Shown: positions 1-9,276, numbered from the stretch's first letter. The stretch is 13,697 bases of DNA from Candidatus Competibacteraceae bacterium (GCA_016712625.1 JADJQQ010000008.1:1-13697), one strand, 5' to 3'. Numbers and translations: made by a program. The notes: generated by a model from the sequence alone, not told the origin.

Positions 1-42
1 AAATCTGCTTAAAAACAGAATATTGTCGATCATAATTACTTG

Positions 43-1030
43 TTACTCCTCAATAAATTCGAGAAATTTCGGTAACCTTGCTGATTTTGTGGCATACAAA
101 GAATATCCACAAAGGTCCAGATAAAGATGTTGGAAAAAGATGCTCAATATTTTTCAAAACCATAGCACCGTCGCTGAATGACTTTGATCTTGTTATTAAG
201 CCCTTCGAACAAACCTAATTTCGTCAGTCGATTTAAAAAATAATTGACCACTTCATCTTATAGGTCCCTCAACGTCTTTAAGAAAGTATCAAAGCAACGC
301 ACCGAACTCTTTTTAACTCGGTTCATCCATCCCGTGATCCTCTGCTTCCCGCGCCGGCGATTTAGGCTACTACTGTACAGCAGAATCGTTAACTCATTTT
401 AACTGATAGTTTGTTGTAAAATCGGTGAATACTTGAATAACTTATCTAACGTTTCTTGGTCTTTGATGTTAAATCGACCGGCCTTTACGCCAAAAGCCAC
501 ATCACGCTTTCTAGCCTTTATGCTGTCCTTTGATAAGACCTTCCCCAGATGCCAACCCTTTTTGCGTAACGCATCCAGACCCTTTCTGCATAACTTGAAG
601 ACATGAAATCGATCGACTATGACCTGAACCTTTTCCCAAAACTTCCTTCGCCGCATTGATAAAACCAACATGCATATCCGAACAAACGAAACCCACTTGT
701 TTGCGTGTAACCTCTTTCGGGAATACTCATGAAAAATTCTTTTGACGGTCTTTTCTTCCGATCGGTCACATCCCCAGAATCACCGTTTTTTCACCCATAC
801 GACTCGTCACAATCGTCACAAAATCTTGTGTCCTTTTTTTAAAGAGATTTCATCAATCCCAATAATTTCAAGATTTTTAATCGCTCACAATCAACGTTCT
901 TAGCAATAGAGCGATCAATAAATTCCTCGTACCGTTTGCTAGCTAACCCCTCTTTTAATGCAAGGCATCCAAAACCGCGTACTATTTACACAGGCCAACA
1001 CTTCAACTCGTCTAATGATTTAGACGTCAT
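43..1030 (-). pseudogene. ISL3-family transposase remnant, frameshifted
   Basis: Broken DDE transposase of the ISL3 (IS204/IS1001/IS1096/IS1165) family, read right to left across several frames. Visible blocks in order are GIDEISLKKGHK near 870-830 (first catalytic Asp), VCSDMHVGF near 687-660, VIVDRFHVFK near 623-594 (second Asp context), GLFEGLNNKIKVIQRRCYGF near 219-160 (catalytic Glu in the EG-NNKIK signature), and a tail YLDLCGYSLYA ending in a TAA at 45-43. These blocks and their order are diagnostic of the family. The usual N-terminal zinc-finger and HTH region (over 100 residues) is not recognisable; only about 55 residues precede the GIDE block from the ATG at 1030. Base composition is AT-rich, unlike everything to the right, so it arrived separately. 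With several frame changes and in-frame stops it is probably inactive, although some breaks could be sequencing error. Confidence 0.8.
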
Positions 1031-1371
1031 GGAATTCTCACTTGGTGTTTATAACTAATTGATAGTATTATACTTTAAGACCCCTTGAAATGCCAGAGAG
1101 CCATGTCTGCTTCCCAATTCGGTTAACTTCCACAAAAACCAGGATTACCTTATGATGGTATAAATAACAGGATAGAGAATCCCTCAAGGCTAAACCAGAG
1201 GATGGTAGTGATCAGCACGCAAGATTATAGGCAGCCTTCTTGTTTTAGCTCTGCGAGAACCTGATGACCACCGACTGGGCGCAGGGATTTCCCAGCGAGC
1301 TTGTTGGCGTGAACTCCCCGGCGCGAGTCGTTGAACACCTCCCGTTGGGCCACGGACTCTCAACCATCCCC
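1031..1371. other. Gene-free junction between IS remnant and transfer region
   Basis: No convincing complete gene. The left part (to about 1240) is AT-rich like the transposase; the right part is GC-rich like the transfer genes, so a mosaic junction lies near 1240-1260. One minus-strand frame running down to about 1250 from the ArdC region has mostly G or C in third codon positions and could be a frameshifted extension of that gene (see the ArdC entry). Confidence 0.5.
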
Positions 1372-2475
1372 TCATCGACCGCCAGACGTCGGGGCCGACA
1401 TGTACTCTGTTCGTCGTGAGGCCGGCGAAGGTCTCTCCCTGGATGGAACCGAAGGCATGGCCCTGGAAGGCGGGATGACCGCATTGCAATCACGGATTAA
1501 CTGCCCCAAATATCCCTCCTCGTCGCCCCCCACGCCCTGTTCCAACCGCAACCGGGGATGACGGTCCAGGATCAGATCGGCGATGGCCTGGGCATCCTTG
1601 GCCGCCCGGAAAATTTCCTTCTTGTCCTGACGCAACAGATCCAGATAGATCGCCAGATAGGCGGCGTGTTCCTCCAGATCGTGATGGCAACCGAGTTCAG
1701 CATTGAGAAAGGCGCTGGCCAGTTCGGCGCGCAACTCCTCCCGAGCATAGTCCGGCGCGCTCCGATTGAAGGAGAACGGCCGGTTCAGCCGCCGTTCGTG
1801 ACCGGTCCAGTGGCCTAACTCGTGGAAGGCGGTGCCGCAGTACGCCTCGGCGCTGGGGAAACAGCAGCGCGGGGCAGCACAATGCGGTCTTCACCGGGCT
1901 GATAGCAGGCGCGAGATCCCCGATGATCGATCGTGGCGCCACTGCGCGCCAGCAGCGCCTCCAGGTGCGCTTCCCCATCCCACACCGCTTCGGGTAGGGG
2001 TTCCCCCGCACCGTAAGCCTCTTCCAGGCTGGGAATGCCGTCGATCTGCGAGGCATGGAACACCGTCGACCGCCGCAACAGCGGGATCGTCCGCATTCCT
2101 TCCTCCCCGTCATCCACCATCCCTCTGAGATCCGCCCGATCCTCCGGCAAAATTTCCAGTAGTTTGTAAAAGCAGATGGGCGTGCCTCGTTCGCCATGGC
2201 GCACCTGCCAACCGCGCGTCTCGGCCTGTCGGTAACTACACCAGCGCGGATCGCCAAAGAGCATCGACAGCGGCAGCAACATCAACACGTTGATGCCATG
2301 ATAGGACTGGCCGGTGACCGCATTGATCGGTAACGCCGGTACGCCGGGCAGCCGGGGCGTCGTCCAGGGTTTGCGCCACGGCGCCGCGCCGGCTTCAATC
2401 ATCGCCACCATGCGATCGGTGACTTCCTGGTAAAGATCGGACGGGAACCGCGCGGGCGGCGAGGGAAGCCGCCAT
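1372..2475 (-). CDS. ardC: ArdC-like antirestriction protein with zincin metallopeptidase domain
   Basis: Two-part protein of about 370 residues. The N-terminal ssDNA-binding domain of ArdC/TraC type shows DLYQEVTDRMVAMIEAG, PWRKPW, a YHGINVL segment and a WCSYRQA segment. The C-terminal zincin domain shows DRIVLP, then FHELGHWTGH at about 1801-1827, with HExxH as zinc-binding and catalytic motif, followed by EELRAELASAFL, the usual Glu-rich third-ligand helix. ArdC proteins of conjugative elements are thought to shield incoming single-stranded DNA from restriction. Chosen start is ATG at 2475, which overlaps the upstream stop as TGATG. Two single-base shifts interrupt the frame: one near 2463-2465 (a GGG run on the plus strand) and one at 1871-1874 (GGGG). 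Each is cured by one base in the run. The C-terminus is uncertain: the frame stops at 1372, but from about 1480 another frame with strong GC third-position bias continues to about 1250. Confidence 0.85.
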
Positions 2476-2841
2476 CAGTTGGCCTCGCTCTCATCCCCGT
2501 CTTCAAGCCGAGATCCTCAATTTCGGCGGCGGTCAGGGGTTCCACGCCACCCATCAGCAGCAACAGGGTCACTTCATGCTGAAGACGCAGACGGCGCTGA
2601 TCCGATTCGGCATACCCCGGTAGTTGTTGCGTAGGCTTGAATGCCTTGGCGCAGGGAGTGGACGCGCCCGAATCCTGCATGAGCCAGGTGCGTAACTGAG
2701 GCCAGGCCAGAAGATCGGGCCACACCTCTGGATCGAGCGACTCGGTCGGGTCAGGAGACGGGCGACGGCCGCCAATGCCGCAATTCGCGACACCCAGCCG
2801 GCAGGTGCGATCCGAGGGAGACCAAACGGTGGAGCGATCAT
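2475..2841 (-). CDS. Conserved-looking hypothetical protein, about 120 aa
   Basis: Not recognised. The ATG at 2841 overlaps the previous stop (ATGA) and the TGA at 2477-2475 overlaps the ArdC start (TGATG), which strongly supports this as a real gene between two coupled neighbours. The best-supported part reads SLDPEVWPDLLAWPQLRTWL, then an MQDSGA segment, then LRLQHEVTLLLLMGGVEPL and TAAEIEDLGL. No signal peptide or clear membrane helix is seen; the protein looks soluble and partly helical. Two single-base shifts are needed, near 2816-2818 (GGG) and 2495-2498 (CCCC), both at homopolymers. After repair it ends DESEAN. Its position suggests a small partner of the neighbouring gene or of ArdC, but that is inference only. 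Confidence 0.6.
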
Positions 2842-3977
2842 GGCGTATTTCCTCGGTGAGGCGTGGCGGAGATCGGTTTCGTGGCGGCGACGGGGAATCG
2901 GATGAGGTCTCGGCTACGGTCGCGATGGCCGCGCGCACGGTCGCTTCTCGGCCAAAACGACTCGCAGCCAGCGGTCCATCGGCGCCACTGCTTTTCCGAA
3001 ATAATGCGGGATCCCGGTGCAGGCCAGCCGGCGCTCCTGATACGCTTGCGCCCGTCGATCCGCACCAGCGGAATCCCCTGCATTTAAACAGTCCTGATAA
3101 GCCTGGATCATCGACACTGAATCACGATGAACCCGCGCCAGCGTCGCCGCATACAAGACGCCGGTGGCCTCCAGCACATGACGCCACGCCCTCTGTCGGA
3201 CGTCGGGCGTTAAATCGAGGGCCTGGTCGAGTGATTGGGCCTGGCGCTCGACGGTCTCGGTGATGGCGGCCCAGGCCGCGTTGAGCACTGTGCTCACCTC
3301 GCGCTGGAAGTCGCAGCGCAACACGGTAGTCAGTACCTGAGCGAGGGCGCGCGCCTCGGCTAGCCGCATCCCTGAGTCAGGCGGGAGGGATCGATGGACG
3401 GTTTCCGGCACGGTCAAATACATCGCCATGCGCGCCGGTTCAATGTCGGTCGGCGCCGCCGGATGATCGCGCAACACCCGGGCCAACAAGCGGGCGATTT
3501 CATAGCGGTGCTCCTCCGGTAGCGGGCCACCGCCAGATAGCGCCACTGTTCACCGCGCCTGAACTCGAACTCGAACTCGAACTCGCCAAGCATGCGCCAA
3601 CGCCGCGTCGTCGCTTCGATCCATTGACTGGCCTGCACCTGATACGCTTCCAGTGCTTCGACAGTGGGAGATGATTCACTGGCTGCCTGATTGAGCGCAG
3701 CGACCACCAGTTCCGTATGCAAAGCGCCCCCGGCCAAGGCCAGCGCCAGTCGCTCACGAGACGCTTTTGGAACATCGGACTCGCCAGGGGTCATCGGGAG
3801 CGGAGCTGGATCGACGGGGGAATCTCCCTGGATCGCGGATGACGGCAGGGCGGTCTCCTCCTGGAGAACTTCCGGCTCAGGCGGAGGCTCAGTCGCCGCC
3901 GCCGATCCGGGTCCACGAGCCGCCAGATAACTTCCCAGATAGAGCGGATTGACGCGAACAGGGGATGGAGCGCTCAT
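2838..3977 (-). CDS. Hypothetical helical protein, about 380 aa
   Basis: Not recognised. Starts at the ATG at 3977 (MSAPSPVRVNPLYLGSYLAA), the first gene after the repeat-bearing leader. Residues about 25-75 are a low-complexity Pro/Glu/Ala linker. The rest is Ala/Arg/Glu-rich and probably helical, with no membrane segments, so likely cytosolic. An EF dipeptide is repeated four times near residues 132-139 and is encoded by a hexamer repeat. One shift lies in the GGG at 3524-3526 (repair gives VAPLPEEHRYEIARLLARVL). Another lies near 2954-2957 (AAAA); after repair the gene ends with a TGA at 2840-2838 overlapping the next ATG. Without the second repair the frame stops at 2914. It is coupled to the 2475-2841 gene and to ardC, so the three may act together after DNA entry. 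That is inference. Confidence 0.65.
3561..3584 (-). repeat. Four tandem copies of the hexamer GAACTC inside a gene
   Basis: The plus strand has GAACTC four times without interruption, encoding four Glu-Phe dipeptides on the minus strand. The unit length is a multiple of three, so copy-number change would lengthen or shorten the protein without breaking the frame. Confidence 0.9.
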
Positions 3978-4012
3978 GCCTTGGCCTTTAGGGATCTCTG
4001 GAGTGAAGATGC

Positions 4013-4136
4013 GTTAATTAGTGAGTCAGTGAGTCGATACGTCAATGCGTTTGTGAGTCAGTCAGTAAATGAGTCGATGCAGCAGTGAGTTTATGCGTCA
4101 GTGAGTCAAGCGGTCGGTCAGTCAAAACGTCTGTTG
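4013..4136. repeat. Degenerate tetranucleotide-phased repeat (GTCA/GTGA) with 32-base super-period
   Basis: Between the trbB-like stop (4145) and the ATG at 3977 lies a non-coding leader of about 165 bases. From 4021 to 4124 it divides exactly into 26 tetramers; 19 begin with GT (mostly GTCA, GTGA, GTCG) and the other seven with A (for example ATGC three times). GTGA followed by GTCA, or by GTTT in the third copy, recurs at 4021, 4053 and 4085, exactly 32 bases apart. On the transcribed strand this reads as TGAC/TCAC/GCAT units. It resembles an old, mutated microsatellite expansion; a role as a protein-binding array or an mRNA leader element is possible but unproven. Confidence 0.8.
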
Positions 4137-4144
4137 ATCCCTGT

Positions 4145-5099
4145 TCAGCGCGTCGTTGTTGCCGGACTCAAGGGGGAGAGTCCGGTTCGCAGGATGACCT
4201 GACCCTCCGCCGCGCGGTACAGCAACGCTGGCACCCGGTTGGCTTGGAGCCGACTGAACAGGGCTTGATTACGCATCAGCGCCAGCTTGGCCGGGACATC
4301 CGTGCGGGACGCCACCCTGCGTTGGGTCATCCACCGCGCCAATCCTTCCGCATCCGTGGCATGCAATAGGCCCAATACCTTCGGCAGTTGCCGCTTTGAG
4401 GCGTCCAGCACCACCACGGGCGCCCAGCGCACCCGCAGCGCGCCGGCCGCCACCGGCTGCCGCAATAGACGCCACTGTTGATGACAATACGCGCAATAGG
4501 GATCAATAAAGACGTAAACCAACGGCGCATCGGGGTCGCCTTCCTCAATCACCGTCGCCTGACGAGATCCGCCCAGACGGCTTTCAGGACCCGTCGCCCC
4601 ACGCGCCAGCGTTTCCGCGCCGGCCAAGGCAGCATTGCGCGCGGATGACCCCCGCTTCCACGGCCGTCTCTGCGGATATCGCGGAACGGGTTTCGTCGAG
4701 TAACGGCTGGATGCCCTCACGGCGTTGCCGAACCGGATCCAGGATCACCGGCGGCGTCGCGGCCGTATCCAGTTTGAGCAACCCCCCGGGATCGTAGACC
4801 TGCCCGCGCATCACAAAGCCTTGTGGGCTGGTGAGATAAGTCTGCGGGCCGGCGGGGGTTTCCGTGATCCAGAAAGGCAGGTCACCGACCATCCCGCGTC
4901 CCACCAGTCGACGACCCCGATCCAGCAGGATTTGAATCGCGGCCGGATACTCTTGGGGGGATGCTGCTGTCGCAGGAGATGAGACAGGAGCGGCTGACCC
5001 TGGCGGTGAAGACGGAACCGCTAACGGCTCCGTCATCGCTGTCAGCGGGTTCGCCATCAACAGGATAAAAGCAGAGAGATAATCAGCTCGATGGTGCAT
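4145..5099 (-). CDS. trbB: TrbB-like periplasmic thiol:disulfide protein (DsbC/DsbG-type)
   Basis: Predicted periplasmic thioredoxin-fold protein of about 318 residues. The C-terminal half has VYVFIDPYCAYCHQQW, with the CxxC active site (Cys-Ala-Tyr-Cys, bases 4495-4484) after a beta strand as in DsbC/DsbG. It continues with RVRWAPVVVLD, and the N-terminal half (PFWITETPAGPQTYLTSPQG) resembles a DsbC-type dimerisation region. Two starts are possible. ATG at 5099 gives a hydrophobic leader (YLSAFILLMANPLTA) suited to export. ATG at 5057 overlaps the trbC stop as TGATG but lacks a leader. I chose 5099 because the family works in the periplasm. One shift occurs in the CCCCC run at 4649-4653; removing one base gives AGSSARNAALAGAETLA. 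In IncI plasmids trbB lies between trbA and trbC; here it follows trbC. It may oxidise or isomerise disulfides of transfer proteins. Confidence 0.8.
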
Positions 5100-7605
5100 G
5101 GCAGGCCCAAAAGGTCATTCCCTTCGCTCGGCAGGCGGATCGGCGCCATCTGGGCCAGGATCTCCTGGGCGTCAAACACCCCAAGGTTTTTCCCCACCGG
5201 GAACCGCGCCTCATCGCCGCGACTCGCCGACGGGCAGGGCGTCAGAGAGGCAAAATCAGGATCCAGTCGGCGCGCCGCTTCCTGGAAATCGATCGTGATG
5301 GGCGGGATAACGGGCGCTGCCGGGTGGACCGCTATCCCTGAACCGGCATCGTCCGGCGCCTCTTGATAGACCTCCAGCGGGGGTTGTCCGGCGCTGAGGC
5401 CGCAGTGGAACAGCGTTTCTTCCGTGGGTTCCTCCGGCTCGACCGTCGCGAAAACGGCCAGATCTTCCCCCTTCCGCACCTGACCGATCTTAAGCACCTC
5501 ATCGATCAGGCCGGTCGTAAAACAGGTCGGGGTCAGCCGCTCGACGCCGCGCCGTCAGTTCGGCGTTATGGGGCAGGTCCAGAAGATCCAGCAGCGGGTT
5601 CGGGGCGCCTTCAATCTGACCAATCGCCGCCCGCAGACCATCCTGATCGGGAAACCGCCATCGTTCGGGCCTCTCGCCCTCGTCCTGCTGCGCGTGCAGG
5701 ACGTCGACGGTTGGCGGCAGAAGTTCGATAAAGCGGTTGAGCCGGTACGCCGACGCGGACGGTGGCCGGGCGTAGAACAGGTCGGCGCGAATCAATGTGG
5801 CGCCTTGAAAGATGTGCGCCTGTCCCGCCCGCTGCTCGCGAATATCCAGCAAATCAATGCGCGAACGCTTCTCCACGCTGGCGCTGCGCGTGTCATGATA
5901 GGTGTTGCTCAGCCAGGCGTGTTCCGATCGGGCAAAGCCACTGGTCGGCGTCACCCACGCCTCGCCAGCAGTTTTCTGAAACAGTTCAAAAGTCTCCTGC
6001 GCATCCTCGACCTTCATGGCAATTTTGATCAGGGTATTGCCGAAAATCGCTGCGGCTTCTTCTCGGGATTCCTTGCCAAAGCTCGGGGAATCTGACCGCC
6101 AAAGCACACTGCAAACCCCAGAGCGCGGGCCTGCGCCGCCACCACCGCAAAGCCCTTGACCGCGTAGTAACCGTACTCATCATTGAAATCGAGAAACGGT
6201 GACGGGGCGTTGAGCGGCTTGCTGACTATCACTTCGCGATGGGTCCCCTCCAGACGCGCCCCCAGGCCCACCGCCAGCATGGTTTTCATCGCCGCGACGA
6301 TCACTTTGCCCAAGCTCGCCAATTCGTCGGGACTTTTCTCCAAGGCCGGCAATTGCACCAGCAGGATGCGGCGATTGAGCACCAGGTCGGCAAAGTCTAC
6401 TTCGCCTTGCCGAACCCGGTAGATGTGGCCATAGACATCCGCTAATTGCGTCAGCATCCGATTGAACTGGTTGACCAGGTAACCGTGCTGCACATAGGTC
6501 TGCGGCTCGGGCTGGGTGGGATAGCTGCGGGTGCGGATAATCTCGGCCGTGAATGGAACGTCCGGGTTTTGCTGTTCCCAGAGCTGCCCCGGCGCCCGAA
6601 AACCCGGCACGCTGTCCAGATAATGTTGGAGGCCCGCCTGACGGCGGCCGGCAGGGGTGAACCCGTCCACCTGGTATGCGGCGCGCACCTGCCAGTCAAT
6701 CAGCGTATCGAGCGGCAGCGCGCGGCGCAGCGCTAACACATCGAAGGTAAACGGCGCGCCCCGTTCATCGACACCCCGGTCGCGTAGTGCCACCAACACC
6801 CGAACCACAACCGTCAGCAGGCCAACCGCCTTGTCTTTCCAGGTGGCCGAATCGCCGCCCGCCTCAGCCATCTGCGCGACCAGCAGTTGGGTCAGGGTGT
6901 CGGCGGAACCGGTGGCAAACGGATTGAAGGTGTTGCTCAGGCGCCGCTCCACCGGCGCTTCCGGATCGACCGTGGCTGCGCCGGTCAGATAATTGATCAC
7001 GTACAGATCATCCTCACGCCCGCAGGCGCGGGCTAAGGCGAAGGTTTTTGCCCACAGTGCGGTATCGCCCTTGGCGTCCTTGAAGGCAAAACCGGACCCC
7101 CACAACAGCGCCTGAGCGGCCAAACCCAGCATGGCTTCTGTCTTACCGGCGCCGGTGCCGCCCAGGATCAGCAAATGGGTGCGGACCTCGTCCTCGGTGA
7201 CGTACAATTCCGCGCCGCTCTGGCGGTCATTGCCCCAGATGGAACATCCCCCGCGCCCGGCGACCCTGGGTCTCGGAGCCGGGTTCCAGATCATGCGCAT
7301 CCACTCCGGAATAACGGTCGGGCAGTTTCATCGGCAAACAGGGTTTGAGACGCTGGCCGCCCACCCACAGGCCCAGCCCAACCAGCAGACCAAGGTCCAA
7401 TAGCGCCGGATACTGATACACCACCCCGGCCAATACCCCACTGGCGATGCCCAGGTTCCGAGGTTGGCGACACGCGCTCTTGAATCGCTCGAAGGGGCGT
7501 TTGAATCGTGCGCAGATAAAACTGGGGATGGACGACCTGGTGGGGATCGACCCCGCGTGGGAGAGGGGAAGAGGACATCGTCGTCAATCCCGGTTTAGCG
7601 CCCAT
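5057..7605 (-). CDS. trbC: TrbC/DotL (IcmO)-type conjugative coupling ATPase
   Basis: Type IV coupling protein that should link the DNA-relaxase substrate to the type IVB channel at the inner membrane; repaired length about 850 residues. The N-terminus reads SSSPLPRGVDPHQVVHPQFY, followed by a short hydrophobic pair (GIASGVLAGVVYQY and LLDLGLLVGLGLWVGG). The Walker A motif is GGTGAGKT at bases 7162-7139 (about residue 148). The Walker B-like segment FLDFNDEYGYY lies near 6196-6164, followed by VAAQARALGFAVCFGGQ. Beyond it come AAAIFGNTLIKIAMKVED and a long C-terminal region as in DotL. Frame breaks lie near 7456-7464, at 7248-7252 (CCCCC), 6085-6088 (GGGG) and 5519-5522 (AAAA); the last three are single-base homopolymer changes. 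The longest uninterrupted piece is 7300-6029. The ATG at 7605 overlaps the previous stop (TGATG). Confidence 0.9.
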
Positions 7606-8125
7606 CACCGGCGGACAGCGCCGGAGCGTTCGGCGGGATCATCGACCCGCGCTGGCGGCGGCCAGGCTTCCTGGCCGGGTCGCGCCGGGAGGGTGCGCTC
7701 CTTTGGCAGCGATCGCCCATGGATCTCGCCGATGTCATCACCCGCCGGTTCGTTAAACCGCTCAGTTTCCACCGGCAGGAAGAACAGAAACCAGATCACA
7801 AACAACAGCAGCGCGCCGATGAAGCTCCACGCCAGCCCGACGGTCCACCGGACCCGATCTTGGGATCGCGTCAATTGGTCGAGCTGTCGCAACGCCTCGG
7901 CTTCGGTCGTGAACGTCGCCAGCACCCGGCGAGTGCGCGGAATCTCCGGCTCCACCGTCAGTTCGGCGATCAGCGCATGACCGCCCGGTTCCGGCTGCGG
8001 CTCCACCTGGACGGCGAGAACTGAAGCATTGCTCAGGGAAATCACCGTCAGCCGGTTCGTTTGACGCGCCAGCAGAAGGGACGGGTCAGACGGAGCCAGG
8101 GTCGGTTTAGCTTCACGTGAAACAT
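7605..8125 (-). CDS. Single-pass membrane protein encoded between DotM and DotL homologues
   Basis: Not recognised as a named family. About 174 residues: a beta-rich N-terminal region (NRLTVISLSNASVLAVQVEP, then ALIAELTVEPEIPRTRRVLA), an amphipathic stretch, one strong transmembrane helix (WSFIGALLLFVIWFLFFLPV) near residues 105-125, and a Pro/Arg-rich tail. The ATG at 8125 is preceded by an excellent ribosome-binding site (GGAGGTAATAC then ATG). That start is in a different frame from the main body; one extra base in the AAA run at 8120-8122 joins them as MFSREAKPTLAP. The stop overlaps the trbC start. Its place between the two partners of the coupling complex suggests an inner-membrane accessory of that complex (inference). 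Confidence 0.7.
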
Positions 8126-8130
8126 GTATT

Positions 8131-8136
8131 ACCTCC
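8131..8136 (-). promoter_or_regulatory. Strong ribosome-binding site GGAGGT for the 8125 start
   Basis: The minus strand reads GGAGGTAATAC directly before the ATG at 8125. This decides the start against the in-frame TTG at 8138 and indicates a one-base frameshift right after the start codon. Confidence 0.75.
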
Positions 8137-8147
8137 AAGTCAGGCCG

Positions 8148-9264
8148 TTAGAGGGGTCCGCCGGTGCGGCCCACTCCAGAGGGGCGGGCCGCACGGCGGG
8201 TCAGGGCGGTGGCGAGCGCCTCGATAGCGCCTGCCACCGCCGGACTTTGCAGCGCCCGCCCCAGCCGACGCTCAGCGGCATAATGCGCACTGGCGCCCAG
8301 CCCTTCGACAAAGGGCGCGCGCCGGCCAGCGAAGTCAAGGCGTACCACAGCGGACGGTCCACCCCCTTGAGCCAGGTGAACAGCGCAGGAGGAAGCACGC
8401 CCCCGCGTCGGGCCTCCTCCAGCAAACGCATCAGCACGGTATGGGTGTAGCCGTGTTGGCGGATGATCGCCTGGACGGCGGGATGATCGAGATCGGGCCG
8501 GGTCGTCTGGATCACCGGTCGATAATCGGCCGCCGTAGGCCGATAGTCGTCCGCTTGGCGGTCCAGGTCCGCCGCCGCCGGGTCATCCGGGGTCACCGAT
8601 GCAACGCAGCGCTGGGCAAACAAACCCGCCAAAGCCTGGGCGTGCAGGGGTAGGGACTCCACGCCGCGCCACGGTTCGCCCAACTGGCCTGCCAGCGCCC
8701 TCCGCGTTCGCTCGAAGTCCAGCTCCGGCGACGCAGCCGCTGGATCGACCAGCAAGTCAAATTTTTCCACGAATGCCCATTCAGCCAGCGCCATCCCCCA
8801 GCGCGGATGGTCCAGGGGCAGGTGGATATGGCCCCGGCGCAGAGCATGCAGGGCATAGGGCCACTGCTCGCCCATGGCCTCAGCCAATCCACCCAGATCG
8901 AAACGGCGACGAAACCGCTCGGCAGGATGCCCGACCAGCAGCCAGGCTCCAACCGCGATCAGCCCGATCACCACCGGCCACCGCCACACTTGCCCCTACT
9001 CTGGTCCAACAGGTCGATCCAATGGGCGCCCGACACTGCCGCCGGGTTGCTCAGCGCTTGGCGCACGGCGGCGGCTAGCGCCTGGCTCGCCGCATCACCG
9101 ACTCCAAGGTCGTGCAGAAGGTCCAGCTCCACCTGTTTGAGGCGCAGGCTCAGCGCCACCAGATCAACCCGCACGCTGCGCCACACCAGCCAGCCGACAC
9201 CGACCACCAACCCGGTCATCCACAACCACTCGAAGGGATCCGGTGACCGATCGTTTCCGTTCAT
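8148..9264 (-). CDS. trbA: TrbA/DotM (IcmP)-type coupling-complex membrane protein
   Basis: Inner-membrane partner of the DotL/TrbC ATPase in type IVB systems; about 372 residues after repair, close to DotM. N-terminal membrane helices are visible (WLWMTGLVVGVGWLVW, then VVIGLIAVGAWLLVGH). They are followed by the conserved cytosolic domain: QWPYALHALRRGHIHLPL, WAFVEKFDLLV, and the family-typical YTHTVLMRLLEEAR and GGVLPPALFTWLKGVDRPLWY. The end reads PFVEGLGASAHYAAERRLG, matching the DotM/IcmP end region. The ATG at 9264 follows the 64-residue gene by 12 bases. Two frame breaks lie at 8993-8996 (CCCC) and 8313-8315 (GGG), both single-base homopolymer changes. The largest unbroken piece is 8989-8201. 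Stop TAA at 8150-8148, 22 bases before the next ATG. Confidence 0.9.
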
Positions 9265-9276
9265 CGCCCCGCTCCG

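Noticed and set aside
1074..1103. Possible ISL3 terminal inverted repeat (GGCTCTCTGGCATTTC on the minus strand)
   Set aside because: The start resembles ISL3-type ends, but no partner repeat is visible in the window and only about 70 bases separate it from the truncated transposase frame, so it cannot be supported.
2399..2938. A separate 179-residue gene starting with GTG at 2938
   Set aside because: Its first part overlaps the end of the previous gene in another frame and its last part runs into the ArdC start; the ATGA at 2841 and TGATG at 2475 define a better-supported gene.
1331..3263. Plus-strand open frames opposite ArdC and the two unknown genes
   Set aside because: They are antisense shadows of high-GC genes: no ribosome-binding sites, no recognisable domains, and the minus strand carries clear motifs and coupled starts.
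4021..4124. CRISPR array or replication iterons
   Set aside because: There are no fixed repeats separated by unique spacers, no cas genes and no replication protein nearby; the pattern is tetramer-phased and degenerate.
5499..6107. An independent 202-residue protein
   Set aside because: Its sequence continues the DotL/TrbC family pattern (AAAIFGNTLIKI) after a one-base slip in GGGG at 6085-6088, so it is the C-terminal part of trbC.
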